In this document: positions 17,805 through 25,592 of the stretch, piece by piece
Layout: every line of letters begins with the position of its first letter
Position numbering within the stretch: the stretch's first letter is position 1
DNA from: an uncultured Desulfosarcina sp.
GTDB taxonomy: Bacteria; Desulfobacterota; Desulfobacteria; Desulfobacterales; Desulfosarcinaceae
Length of the DNA: 64,000 nt
Assembly: GCF_963668215.1 (NCBI RefSeq)
Contig: NZ_OY764190.1
Location: 5,580,001-5,644,000 of the forward strand
Direction: 5' to 3'
Position numbers and translations under genes: made by a program
The notes under the pieces: model-generated
Told to the model about the DNA's origin: nothing
The model's input: the letters and a program-made list of their open reading frames with translations, nothing else
Database searches by the model: none

Positions 17805-18362
17805 TCACATCCCAAACACTGGCAAATCCTTCTCATCTACATCACGCAACCGCGGATAGCACGTATCCTTCTCGGACAGTAGCGGGCATTCAATTGGCCA
17901 CGCAATGCCAATATCCGGATCATCCCAGGCGATGCCATGCTCCGCATCGGGAGTGTAGTAATCGCTGCACTTATAAGTGAACAGGGCGTCCTCGCTCAGA
18001 ACACAAAACCCGTGGGCAAAACCTTCGGGAACGAAAAGCTGCCGGTGGTTTTCAGACGATAGCACCACCCCTTCCCACTGCCCGAAGGTCGGCGATCCTT
18101 TTCTCACATCGACCACGACATCCAACACCTCTCCCCGGACCACGCTGACCAACTTGGCCTGCCCGTGAGGGTGCTGGTAGTGCAGGCCCCTTAGCGTATT
18201 TTTTTGGGAACAGGACAGGTTGTCCTGTACAAAATTGCAGAGAATTCCGTTGTCTTTGTATCGCTCCGCCTGAAACGTCTCGAAAAAATACCCACGCGGA
18301 TCCTGGAATATCCGGGGGCTAATGACAATCACTTCATTAAATTTGGTCGAAAGAATTTCCAT
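17805..18362 (-). CDS. rfbC: dTDP-4-dehydrorhamnose 3,5-epimerase
   Basis: Epimerises the 4-keto sugar at C3 and C5, third step to dTDP-L-rhamnose. 185 residues forming a single cupin. The catalytic histidine is in LRGLHYQHP (about 58-66), the FVQDNLSCSQKNTLRG segment is the family signature, and FAHGFCVLSEDALFTYKCSDYY carries the active-site tyrosine region. It is on the minus strand between rfbA and rfbD, isolated from both by about 350-bp repeat-filled gaps, unlike the usual compact operon. Confidence 0.94.
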   Translation of the reverse strand: MEILSTKFNEVIVISPRIFQDPRGYFFETFQAERYKDNGILCNFVQDNLSCSQKNTLRGLHYQHPHGQAKLVSVVRGEVLDVVVDVRKGSPTFGQWEGVVLSSENHRQLFVPEGFAHGFCVLSEDALFTYKCSDYYTPDAEHGIAWDDPDIGIAWPIECPLLSEKDTCYPRLRDVDEKDLPVFGM

Positions 18363-18455
18363 CCCCTACCTTTTACGTCTAATATTTGCCACGGACCCAC
18401 ACAGACGCACACAGACAAGTATTTTAATCAGCTTTCGGCTTAAAACCGTTTAATA

Positions 18456-18559
18456 GGACACGGATGAACGCGGATGACATGGATCGAGCGGTAAGATTTC
18501 AGCTTCGCTGATAAAAAAAACGCTGCTTTATCCGCGTAAATCTGCGAAAATCCGTGTCC
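18456..18559. repeat. ACACGGAT-type long hairpin repeat, copy 3 (rfbA-rfbC gap)
   Basis: Left arm with CGGAT units, centre TTCAGCTTCGCTGA, right arm ending ATCCGTGTCCC. It is flanked by a CAGCTTTCGGCT hairpin near 18429 and a GACGCACACAGACAAG motif near 18405. From 18570 to 18710 there are runs of CTCC/GCTC and CCAATC units. No gene is visible in the 348-bp gap. Confidence 0.8.
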
Positions 18560-18710
18560 CATTCTATTTTTGCCCTTTGCTCCAAACTCCACGCTCTCAG
18601 CTTCCGATCTTCCCAACTTCCGCTCTTCACCTTTCGCTCCCCGCTCCAAGCTCCGTGCTACCCCCATCCCACATCTCCAATCGCCCCTCGCCCAAAACCA
18701 ATCCAACCAA

Positions 18711-19586
18711 TTAATCCTGCCTTCCATTAACCAGATCAACCAGATATTTCCCGTATTCGTTCTTCTCCAGCGGAGCCGCCAATTTCAACACCTGCTCGCC
18801 GTCGATATATCCCATATTGTAGGCAATCTCCTCGATGCAGGCCACTTTCAATCCCTGCCGCTGTTCGATAACCTCGATAAATCCGGATGCCCGCATCATG
18901 CTCTCGTGGGTTCCGGTATCCAGCCAGGCGGTTCCGCGGCCGATCTTCTCGACAAACAGCTGCTCACGCTCCAGATAGGCCATGTTCACGTCAGTGATTT
19001 CCAGTTCCCCTCGAGTCGACGGCTTCATCTGACCGGCGATGTCGACCACCTGGTGGTCGTAATAGTAAAGCCCGGTCACGGCCCAGTTGGATCTCGGCTT
19101 TTGCGGTTTTTCAACGATGCTGATGGCCTTGCCCGTATCGTCAAACTCGACCACCCCGTAGCGCTGCGGATGCTTTACCCAGTAGCCGAATACCGTCGCC
19201 CCTTTATCGCGCTCCGCCGCCCGTTTTAACTTTTCCGGCAAACCGTGGCCATAAAATACGTTATCCCCCAATATCAGGCAGACGTTGTCCCTGCCGATAA
19301 AATCCTTGCCGATGACAAACGCCTGGGCGATACCTTCCGGCCGGGGCTGCTCGGCATAGCTGAAATTGATCCCCCACTGGCTTCCGTCTTCCAGCAGCCG
19401 CTCAAAGTGCGGCAAATCATGGGGAGTGGAGATGATCAGGATGTCCCGAATGCCCGTGAGCATCAGCACAGATAGGGGGTAATATATCATCGGCTTATCG
19501 TAGACGGGCAACAACTGCTTGCTGACCGCCCGTGTGATCGGATACAACCGCGTTCCGGAACCGCCTGCGAGAATGATTCCTTTCAT
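18711..19586 (-). CDS. rfbA: Glucose-1-phosphate thymidylyltransferase
   Basis: Makes dTDP-glucose from dTTP and glucose-1-phosphate, the first committed step to dTDP-rhamnose. 291 residues. The nucleotide-binding loop GGSGTRLYPIT is at the N-terminus, followed by SKQLLPVYDKPMIYYPL, LGDNVFYGHGL and VEKPQKPRSN, all family signatures. First gene of the minus-strand rhamnose set. A truncated, somewhat diverged copy of its first 39 codons lies at 26540-26656. Confidence 0.95.
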   Translation of the reverse strand: MKGIILAGGSGTRLYPITRAVSKQLLPVYDKPMIYYPLSVLMLTGIRDILIISTPHDLPHFERLLEDGSQWGINFSYAEQPRPEGIAQAFVIGKDFIGRDNVCLILGDNVFYGHGLPEKLKRAAERDKGATVFGYWVKHPQRYGVVEFDDTGKAISIVEKPQKPRSNWAVTGLYYYDHQVVDIAGQMKPSTRGELEITDVNMAYLEREQLFVEKIGRGTAWLDTGTHESMMRASGFIEVIEQRQGLKVACIEEIAYNMGYIDGEQVLKLAAPLEKNEYGKYLVDLVNGRQD

Positions 19587-19778
19587 GATTTCCTTTCCGA
19601 TAATCTTCCCTTATTTTTCAAAAAAGGCGAAACGCCTGTTTTAGGTTTAAATTTGTCGTTTGGTTACCACAGTGTCCGAAATGGGGCAAGAAGATGACGG
19701 GGTTGATGCGCTGTCTGGTTCGCTTGGTTGGACACCCTTTACTCCTTATCCTCGTTCATCCGTGCCCTAAAAATAAGT

Positions 19779-19886
19779 GGGACGCGGATTTTCGCGGATA
19801 CACGCGGATGAAAAAATATTGGTTTCATTCAGCAAAGCCGAGATCTTTATGCCCCATTTGTGTTCATTCGCGCTCATCCGTCTCCC
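19779..19886. repeat. ACACGGAT-type long hairpin repeat, copy 4
   Basis: Arms GGGACGCGGATTTTCGCGG and CGCGCTCATCCGTCTCCC around TTCAGCAAAGCCGA; the most degraded of the full-length copies. Relative to copies 1-3 its two arms are exchanged, i.e. it is inverted. It lies in the 409-bp gap between the divergent rfbA and mazE-like genes. Confidence 0.7.
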
Positions 19887-19932
19887 ATCAACAAACCATC
19901 AGCATCAGCTATAAGGTGCTTGCCTCCGTTAA

Positions 19933-19970
19933 TTGACAAAAACCTTCTTGCGTGTATAATATTGTGTATA
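19933..19970 (+). promoter_or_regulatory. Sigma-70 promoter and operator of the MazEF-like module
   Basis: A -35 TTGACA (19933-19938) and a -10 TATAAT (19955-19960) with a 16-bp spacer. Two GTGTATA repeats 12 bp apart (19952-19958 and 19964-19970) overlap the -10, as expected of a ribbon-helix-helix antitoxin operator. The antitoxin ATG is at 19996. Confidence 0.65.
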
Positions 19971-19995
19971 TTAAACCACACTGTTTGGGGGCCAT

Positions 19996-20244
19996 ATGGA
20001 CACACAAAAGGTTCGACTAAATGTCACATTGCCAAAAGAACTGGTCAACATGGTAGATCGAATGACTGGCGCAAAAAAACGAAGCATGTTTATTGCCGAG
20101 GCCATCGAACTTAAGGTGAAACAGATCCAAAAAGATTTTCTTGAAAAACAACTGGCAGAAGGTTACCGGGCCTGTAAAAAGGAAAGCATTGATATCTCAT
20201 CAGAATTTGAGGCCGCAGACTTGGAGGGCTGGGATGAATATTAA
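19996..20244 (+). CDS. Ribbon-helix-helix antitoxin (MazE-like)
   Basis: 82 residues. The N-terminal strand TQKVRLNVTLPKELVNMVD and following helices fit a ribbon-helix-helix DNA-binding domain (about 1-50). The acidic tail (55-82) is suited to wrap and block the toxin. It overlaps the MazF/PemK-like toxin gene by 11 bp, the usual tight coupling, and should repress its own promoter through the GTGTATA repeats. Confidence 0.85.
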   Translation: MDTQKVRLNVTLPKELVNMVDRMTGAKKRSMFIAEAIELKVKQIQKDFLEKQLAEGYRACKKESIDISSEFEAADLEGWDEY

Positions 20245-20590
20245 AAGGGGGGAAATTTATCTGGCCGCTTTAGACCCGACTATTGGTCGGGAAATTGCCA
20301 GAACAAGGCCCGTTGTGATCGTTTCAAACGATGTTAACAATCAGTTTTCCGGGACCGTTAGCGTCCTTCCGATCACCTCGAAAAATCTGAAAAAAATATA
20401 TCCATTCGAAACCATGCTCCCCGAGGGTGCCGGAAATCTTCCAAAAAACTCAAAGGTCAAAGCGGATCAGATACGCACCCTCGACAAACATCGCATCATA
20501 AAGCGCATTGGCCGGTTAAGGGTTGAAGATATGTTCGGAGTCGATAACGCCCTGAAAATCCATCTTGGGTTTGAATTCGATATGATTTAA
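20234..20590 (+). CDS. MazF/PemK-family mRNA interferase toxin
   Basis: 118 residues from the internal ATG giving MNIKRGEIYLA; the frame extends upstream but only this start fits the family. The MazF barrel shows RGEIYLAALDP, the conserved arginine in ARTRPVVIVSND, and TVSVLPITSK. KADQIRTLDKHRI is the distal signature. Expected to cleave mRNA when the antitoxin is degraded. It overlaps the antitoxin gene by 11 bp. Confidence 0.9.
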   Translation: MNIKRGEIYLAALDPTIGREIARTRPVVIVSNDVNNQFSGTVSVLPITSKNLKKIYPFETMLPEGAGNLPKNSKVKADQIRTLDKHRIIKRIGRLRVEDMFGVDNALKIHLGFEFDMI

Positions 20591-20688
20591 GGATTTAATT
20601 GGTTGGGTGGGTTCAATTCGTTGGTTGGTTTCAAGCCGCAAGCTGATTAAAAACTTATGTTACGGTTGATGATAAACTGGTATCCCAA

Positions 20689-21619
20689 GTGAAAAAGCAC
20701 CGTCATATCTTTATCTTCGTCATGTCCCTGCTCACGGTGCTCTTTTTTATTGGCGGGCCCGACTACCATTCATCACGCTCGTTCAAACACTTTTGGAATC
20801 TGGGACATATCCTTTATTTCTCTTTATTCCCCCTTCCTGATAATACCATTTGAATGCTTCAGAAAACAAAAGCCGATCACCCAGGTGTCGATTATCATTA
20901 TCGCTACGCTCCTCCTGGGAATTCTCGTTGAGCTGGGTCAATCGGCATTCAGCCGAACGCCGGATACAGGCGATATTTTCAGAAACCTGATCGGCGCGGG
21001 AGTCGCGATCTGTTTCCTGTTGCCCGTCAGGAAGAAGTTCCCGGCAAAATCGATGCGGCTTTTCAAATTAACCTTCGTCATTCTGATAGGGCTGCAAATC
21101 TGGCCCATTGTGGTTGCCTTGATCGACGAGCAGCATGCCCGAAATGAGTTCCCGGTCCTGTCGGACTTTCAGAGCGCTATGCAGCTTGATCGCTGGGAAT
21201 GCGGTTGCGCCATCTCCATCGAAAAGGATATCGGCTGCCAGGGCAACCGCGCCATGCGGGCCGATCTCGATACCCAACACTATTCCGGATTCACACTTAA
21301 ATATTTCCCGCGAAACTGGAATGGATACCAATGGTTCCAATTTGTTATCTACAACCCCTCTGAAGAAGTGATCCGGATCACCTGCCGGATTCACGACAAA
21401 TTGCATACGCAGGGGCCACAGTTATACGCGGATCGGTTCAACAAGACCCAATCCATTCCCGTTGGCTGGCATACCATTGCCATCCCTTTGGATGATGTCA
21501 GGAAGGCACCGGCTGGCCGGAAAATGGATCTCAGCCAGATTTATGCAGTCGGTTTTTTTGCCACGCAACTGCCGCATCCAAGAACGATTTACATCGATGA
21601 TGTAAGGCTAATGAAATAG
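20689..21619 (+). pseudogene. VanZ-type membrane protein with sandwich domain, frameshifted
   Basis: Two frames together make one protein. From a GTG at 20689 the first frame reads a transmembrane helix and FWNLGHILYFSLF, then stops near 20853. The second frame continues with LIIPFECFRKQ, LLGILVELGQS and DIFRNLIGAG, the VanZ signature, followed by another helix and a beta-sandwich carbohydrate-binding-like domain (IYIDDVRL end). The switch falls at a run of five C (20829-20833), consistent with one inserted base. The downstream frame alone (TTG at 20750) lacks the first helix. It may be a true pseudogene or a homopolymer sequencing error. Confidence 0.75.
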
Positions 21620-21724
21620 GGTTCGATTCGTCGGTTGGTTCAATTGATTGATTGGTTTACGCCACAGCTGAAATCTCTCGCAGAGACGCAGAGATTAAAG
21701 GGAAATGCATCTTAAAAATAGAAT

Positions 21725-21905
21725 TGGACGCGGATTTTCGCAGATATAGGCGGATCGAAAAAAAGTAGTGTGACCCCCTGCCGGAAAAACTGTATTCGCA
21801 AAAGTCTTCACGTGAAAAACAAATTAATTTGCAGCAGCTCTATTTTTTCAGCGTTAGCTGACAATTTTACGTCCAATCCGCGTGCATCCGCGTTAATCCG
21901 TGTCC
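21725..21905. repeat. ACACGGAT-type hairpin repeat, copy 5 (expanded centre)
   Basis: Left arm TTGGACGCGGATTTTCGC at 21724, right arm CCGCGTTAATCCGTGTCCC ending near 21905. The centre is enlarged to about 110 bp and includes TTCAGCGTTAGCTGA. The surrounding 389-bp gap (21620-22008) also has TTGGTTCAATTGATTGATTGG, CTCTCGCAGAGACGCAGAG and CCGCGTCTCGAACGAAGTGG motifs, and no gene. Confidence 0.65.
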
Positions 21906-22008
21906 CATCAAAATGTTTCCAGCCGCAGACTGTTTTTTTAAGCCCTTGTCTGTTTGAGTCCGTGAAAAAACCCCTGCGTCCTCCGCGTCTCGAACGAAGT
22001 GGGCGGTG

Positions 22009-22443
22009 CTATAACTTGTTTTTCTTCAGGAAATCGACCACATTTTGTTGGAAAAGCTTGAAATCATCCAAATTGTTCTGAAGGAATCCATAGATTGTGT
22101 CTCGATCGAGTTCCCAATAAAGATGGACGAGCCGTTTTCGAAACTTGGCCATTTGCACCAAACGTTTTAAAAAGTCAGCGTCCACGACTCCTAATCGATG
22201 CTTTTGCTTAAAAATATCCGCATATGTGTCCGGAGTGTCAACCGGTTCGACGAATTGGTAGAGCGCAATCAGACGGTTGCCTCTGTTGAGACAACTTTCG
22301 ATGGCCAGGTGAAAAAAGCGTTCCGTGCTGCCATAGTGGATCGGATTGCCAATAAATTCGTCGTAAGGAACCTTCCGGGCTTCCAGCAAATGAAGGTAGT
22401 ATTTATTCAGGTATTGAAGATGTTCCTTAATCCGTTCATCCAT
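22009..22443 (-). CDS. HepT-like (DUF86) toxin
   Basis: 144 residues from the ATG giving MDERIKEHLQYLN, behind AAGGGG; an upstream start would run far into the partner gene. All-helical HEPN fold with the RX4HXY active site in RKRLVHLYW. HepT is an RNase neutralised by its MntA partner, which adds AMP to the toxin tyrosine in characterised systems. The gene overlaps the MntA-like gene by 8 bp (ATGGATGA) and follows it on the minus strand. Confidence 0.88.
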   Translation of the reverse strand: MDERIKEHLQYLNKYYLHLLEARKVPYDEFIGNPIHYGSTERFFHLAIESCLNRGNRLIALYQFVEPVDTPDTYADIFKQKHRLGVVDADFLKRLVQMAKFRKRLVHLYWELDRDTIYGFLQNNLDDFKLFQQNVVDFLKKNKL

Positions 22444-22882
22444 GATAGCCAACCCCTTCCAGAAAAACCGCGTCAAACGCATCTCTCATGCACTTGAAAT
22501 CCAGATACTCTTTTACCAGGCGTTCACGGAAATCAGTCAAGGCAGCCGTATTCCTGCAGGCCAGCATCTTTCCGGTCTTGAAAATTTGAAATGCCATTCT
22601 ATGCGGGGCGTCGTTCAGGATGATCAGATCAATCTCATCGGTTCTGAAAGTATCGTTAAAAAGGCCAATCAGTTGAATGTGTTTGTCAAAACGCTGGCTT
22701 TTGTCCAACCGATTATTTAGTAAAATACCGAAATCCAAATCGCTCAGCGGCTTTAAAGGGCCAGTCGCTAAACTGCCGAATGCGAAGAAAGCAATGACGT
22801 CCGGGTCAGCCTCAACAGCCTTGACAATTTCAGGAAGCTTTTTTTGGACGTCTTTGGGCAGTTTTTTGCCTTCGCGAATCAT
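22436..22882 (-). CDS. MntA-like nucleotidyltransferase antitoxin
   Basis: 148 residues with the minimal nucleotidyltransferase fold: FGSLATGPLKPLSDLDFGILL carries the GSX-DXD catalytic signature, and a third acidic residue is in EIDLIIL. Partner of the HepT gene directly downstream (8-bp overlap). In this family it AMPylates and silences the toxin; the same is inferred here. The start at 22882 gives the complete N-terminal helix. Confidence 0.87.
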   Translation of the reverse strand: MIREGKKLPKDVQKKLPEIVKAVEADPDVIAFFAFGSLATGPLKPLSDLDFGILLNNRLDKSQRFDKHIQLIGLFNDTFRTDEIDLIILNDAPHRMAFQIFKTGKMLACRNTAALTDFRERLVKEYLDFKCMRDAFDAVFLEGVGYHG

Positions 22883-22965
22883 TGAGGTCCCTCTGCAACT
22901 GTATTTTCTTGTAATATTTGCAGATAAAAGAATTTTTTGTCAAGCACGGACCCCGTGGTAAAACC

Positions 22966-23024
22966 AATTCAGCGAAGCTGAAATCTTGTATCCGATCCGT
23001 GTTCATCCGCGTTAATCCGTGTTC
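22966..23024. repeat. ACACGGAT-type repeat, half copy
   Basis: Centre TTCAGCGAAGCTGAA followed by a right arm of three ATCCGTG-like units; the left arm is missing. It lies upstream of the MntA-HepT module. A CAGCCGCAGGCTG hairpin follows at about 23039. Confidence 0.65.
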
Positions 23025-23182
23025 TATTAAAACCTTTTCAGCCGCAGGCTGCTATATCTTGTCCGTTTATGCCCATGTGGGTCCGTAGCTAAAACGCAGT
23101 CCCAACCAATCCAACCAACAAAACCAATTCATCCATATAAATCTCTCGCAGAGCCGCAGAGAATGTCAGGTAAAAATAAATT

Positions 23183-23290
23183 GGACACGGATTTTCGCAG
23201 ATACACGCGGATAAAGCATTTGTTTTTTTCAATTCAGCGAAGCTGAAATCTTTATACCAGATCCGTGTTCATCGGTGTTCATCCGTGTCC
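23183..23290. repeat. ACACGGAT-type long hairpin repeat, copy 6
   Basis: Left arm TGGACACGGATTTTCGCAG, centre TTCAGCGAAGCTGAA, right arm ending CATCCGTGTCC. Orientation as copy 4. The 513-bp gap between the MntA and RelE genes also has CCAACCAATCCAACC and CTCTCGCAGAGCCGCAG motifs and no gene. Confidence 0.75.
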
Positions 23291-23358
23291 CAGTCAGCTT
23301 TTGTACAGCCGTTCGAACTATGTGAACCGGATAGCCAACAATATATCCCCTATTCCCG

Positions 23359-23390
23359 TTGACAAATATAGCCCTTTTAGCTATATAGCT
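23359..23390 (+). promoter_or_regulatory. Sigma-70 promoter with palindromic operator of the RelE-Xre module
   Basis: A -35 TTGACA (23359-23364), a 17-bp spacer and a -10 TATATA (23382-23387). The perfect palindrome AGCTATATAGCT (23379-23390) covers the -10, and TATAGC/GCTATA arms lie further left. The toxin ATG is at 23396, about where transcription should start, so the transcript may be leaderless. Confidence 0.65.
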
Positions 23391-23395
23391 TCTAT

Positions 23396-23656
23396 ATGTA
23401 TGCGATCAAATATAGGCGCAGCGCAAGAAACTATATTGCACGTCTCCCATTAAAATCCAAAACCACTATCATCGAAAAAATCCATGATCTGGCTGAAAAC
23501 CCGGACAACCCAAATCTCGATACTGCCATGCTAAAAGGCCGGATCGGTTGGAGACTCAGAGTGGGAAAATATCGCATCATATACATGCGCGATGATGATG
23601 TTTTAACTATTGAAATCGTCAAGGTACGATCACGTGGAGATATCTACAAAGGATAA
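23396..23656 (+). CDS. RelE/ParE-superfamily toxin
   Basis: 86 residues. The YAIKYRRSARNYIARLP start, MLKGRIGWRLRVGKYRIIY middle and LTIEIVKVRSRGDIYK end are typical of RelE/HigB-type ribosome-dependent RNases. The basic residues needed for RNA contact are present. The toxin comes first and the antitoxin follows 3 bp later, the HigBA-like order. The promoter -10 box ends only 8 bp before the ATG. Confidence 0.88.
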   Translation: MYAIKYRRSARNYIARLPLKSKTTIIEKIHDLAENPDNPNLDTAMLKGRIGWRLRVGKYRIIYMRDDDVLTIEIVKVRSRGDIYKG

Positions 23657-23659
23657 ATC

Positions 23660-24010
23660 ATGGAATATCAAACCATTATGGAAAACGGGAAAATTAAATT
23701 CGTCGTATTGCCCATAGACGAGTTTAACCGTTTGTTGGAAAAACTTGAAGATGACACCGATTGTGATGCAATCCGTTCAGTGGAGATGGAACCGCTTTAT
23801 GACCGTGAGGAGGCCGAAGATTACATTTTCATGAACCCTGTAAAAAGGGAACGTCTTGAACGAGGTTGGACTCAAGCGGAACTCGCGCGCAGGATGAACG
23901 TAAAGCAATCAACCATTGCCAAATGGGAACGCCAAAATGCTGTTTACCGAAAAGCAACGCGAAAAAAATTTGCAGCGATATTTGGCATTGAAGAATATAG
24001 TTTTATGTAG
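23660..24010 (+). CDS. Xre-family HTH antitoxin
   Basis: 116 residues. Residues 1-60 look like a toxin-binding region (KFVVLPIDEFNRLLEKLE). The C-terminal half is a Cro/CI-type helix-turn-helix: RLERGWTQAELARRMNVKQS, TIAKWERQNA. It probably represses the promoter at 23359-23390 together with the toxin. It starts 3 bp after the toxin stop codon. Confidence 0.87.
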   Translation: MEYQTIMENGKIKFVVLPIDEFNRLLEKLEDDTDCDAIRSVEMEPLYDREEAEDYIFMNPVKRERLERGWTQAELARRMNVKQSTIAKWERQNAVYRKATRKKFAAIFGIEEYSFM

Positions 24011-24068
24011 TCTCTAAGTTCCCTACGCCTTTGATCTGGATTAGTTTCGATTTGATCTAACACTGCAT

Positions 24069-24131
24069 TTGAAAAACATCGGATTGTTGAACCTGGCCAA
24101 GGAACTTGGCAACGTCTCCAAAGCCTGCCGG
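24069..24131 (+). pseudogene. IS481-type transposase N-terminal remnant
   Basis: Translation reads LKNIGLLNLAKELGNVSKAC followed by R, a segment typical of the N-terminal helix-turn-helix of IS481-like transposases. The frame then runs into unrelated sequence and no catalytic domain follows. A short relic only; identification rests on about 20 residues. Confidence 0.5.
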
Positions 24132-24246
24132 TGGACAGTACCAATTGAAATGTCAAAGAGTGATTTCGGAAATCTGATTATCTTGGGCAGATTTGATGAT
24201 CCGTGTTCCCCTCAAAAAAAAATATAGAGAAGGTCGGGTAAAAATA

Positions 24247-24331
24247 AGCGGATAAATCAGCTATCGTTTTCCTTCAGCGAAGTTGATTCTTTTCACGCCC
24301 GATCCGTGTTCATCCGCGTTTATCAGTGTCC
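24247..24331. repeat. ACACGGAT-type repeat, copy 7 (left arm degraded)
   Basis: Centre TTCAGCGAAGTTGA and right arm GATCCGTGTTCATCCGCG ending in GTGTCCC; only AGCGGAT remains of the left arm. A further half copy is at 24481-24511. It sits in a 935-bp gene-poor stretch (24011-24945). Confidence 0.65.
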
Positions 24332-24882
24332 CATCAAAATATTTTCAGCCGCAGGCTGATTAAAAGTCATCCGTGTGGGTCCGTGGCTAAAACGCAGTTC
24401 CAACCAATCCAACCAGCAAAACAAATACAGCCAATTCAACTGGCCATCAGCTGTCAGCCATGAGCGATCGGCCCATATGACCCGTGTTCATCCGCGTTAA
24501 TCCGCGTCCCCTTTAATATTTGCCACAGACGCACACCGGCAAGGACAGGGAATATAATGCTTTCGGTCAAAAAAAAATGCCGTAAAGAGAACCCGGGCCA
24601 TTTTCTTTCCGACCTCAGGCCGTCGTACAAACTCTTCCTTCTCAGTCCGTGTGCGTCCGTGGTTAATTTCGCCCTTTGGTCTCCCAGCCGAAGGCTGCCA
24701 GGAAATTGTCCGTATAAGTCCGTGACAAAAATACTATGTGCAATTTATCGTACCTTGGCATGCATATTCTGAAACTGAGAGACGCAAAAGGAAGCCTGCT
24801 CTGCGACCTCTGCGTCTTGAACAAAGTCACGCTTGGGCGGGATAAATTGGGAGGTGATATCTTCTAGAAACCCCATGTGTTA
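24332..24882. repeat. Gene-free repeat mosaic
   Basis: No gene is supported. Contents: CAGCCGCAGGCTG hairpin (about 24346), CCGTGTGGGTCCGTGG (24369), CCAACCAATCCAACC (24398), a half copy of the ACACGGAT repeat (24481-24511), GTCCGTGTGCGTCCGTGG (about 24645), CAGCCGAAGGCTG hairpin (about 24684) and CTCTGCGACCTCTGCGTC (about 24800). Each motif occurs elsewhere between 14.6 and 25.5 kb. Confidence 0.55.
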
Positions 24883-24911
24883 TTGACAACACAGATAGAA
24901 CGAATTAGAAT
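24883..24911 (+). promoter_or_regulatory. Sigma-70 promoter of the RHH-RelE module
   Basis: A -35 TTGACA (24883-24888) and a -10 TAGAAT (24906-24911) with a 17-bp spacer; an overlapping TATAAT begins five bases later. A ribosome-binding site AGGAGA precedes the TTG start at 24946. Confidence 0.6.
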
Positions 24912-24945
24912 ATAATTCAATATAAATGAAATTAGGAGAATACAA

Positions 24946-25188
24946 TTGCACAAAACAGTGACCTTGCGGTTGAAGGAAGACGTTTATAAAATTTTTTCCG
25001 AAACTGCCAAAGCGGAAAACCGCTCTCTATCCAATTTTATAGAAACGGCAGCACTCCAAAATATCCGTGAGCAGCAATTTGTGGACGATGTTGAGTTGGC
25101 TGAAATTATGTCGAACGCCGATCTGCTGAATCGTTTGAAGGAAGGCTCCAACGAAGCCAAGCATCTGAAAGGCCGATTCGTTGACTGA
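24946..25188 (+). CDS. Ribbon-helix-helix antitoxin (CopG/RelB-like)
   Basis: 80 residues from a TTG start, supported by AGGAGA about 7 bases upstream. KTVTLRLKEDVYKIFSETAK and NRSLSNFIETAA form the ribbon-helix-helix domain; the remainder is an acidic toxin-binding tail. It overlaps the downstream toxin gene by 8 bp. No ATG is available in the right place, so a TTG start is preferred. Confidence 0.82.
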   Translation: MHKTVTLRLKEDVYKIFSETAKAENRSLSNFIETAALQNIREQQFVDDVELAEIMSNADLLNRLKEGSNEAKHLKGRFVD

Positions 25189-25462
25189 CTATCGGATTTT
25201 CGAAACCGACCGGTTTCAGAAAGATCTGGAACTCATGGCAAAATCGGGAGGGGCAAAAGTTTCAGAGAAGTTGAAAGGTTATGTCTATCCTCAGTTAAAA
25301 ACACACCCCCATTACGGTCCCAACATAAAAAAACTAAAAAATTATACACCGCCAACATGGCGCTACCGTATCGGTTCATGGCGATTTTTCTACGAAATTG
25401 ACGATCAGGAAAACATTGTTTTCATGCTCGGAGCCCATCATCGCAGCCAAGCCTATCGTTGA
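25181..25462 (+). CDS. RelE/YoeB-like toxin
   Basis: 93 residues from a TTG start overlapping the antitoxin stop. YRIFETDRFQKDLELMA opens a RelE-type fold; WRYRIGSWRFFYEIDD carries the aromatic and basic residues typical of the family, and MLGAHHRSQAYR is the C-terminal active-site region. Expected to be a ribosome-dependent mRNA endonuclease held in check by the upstream RHH protein. Confidence 0.85.
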   Translation: MTDYRIFETDRFQKDLELMAKSGGAKVSEKLKGYVYPQLKTHPHYGPNIKKLKNYTPPTWRYRIGSWRFFYEIDDQENIVFMLGAHHRSQAYR

Positions 25463-25531
25463 GGCATTTCTGACAGATGTGACTTGTGTCCGTGTGCGCC
25501 CGCTGCAAAAATACTACCGGGAACCAAATGG

Positions 25532-25576
25532 TTGACCAACAATACAATTGGATGATATACATGGTTTATGTATATC
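25532..25576 (+). promoter_or_regulatory. Promoter and perfect palindromic operator of VapBC
   Basis: The arms GATATACAT (25554-25562) and ATGTATATC (25568-25576) form a perfect 9-bp inverted repeat with a 5-bp centre. A -35-like TTGACC (25532-25537) with TATACA at 18 bp spacing puts the -10 inside the operator. The ribosome-binding site AGGAGG is at 25580-25585. Confidence 0.65.
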
Positions 25577-25592
25577 TAAAGGAGGTTTTAAC

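Noticed and set aside
14598..24511. CRISPR array or tandem protein-binding array from the regular CGGAT repeats
   Set aside because: Units are few, lie within hairpins, and there are no spacers of constant length and no cas genes.
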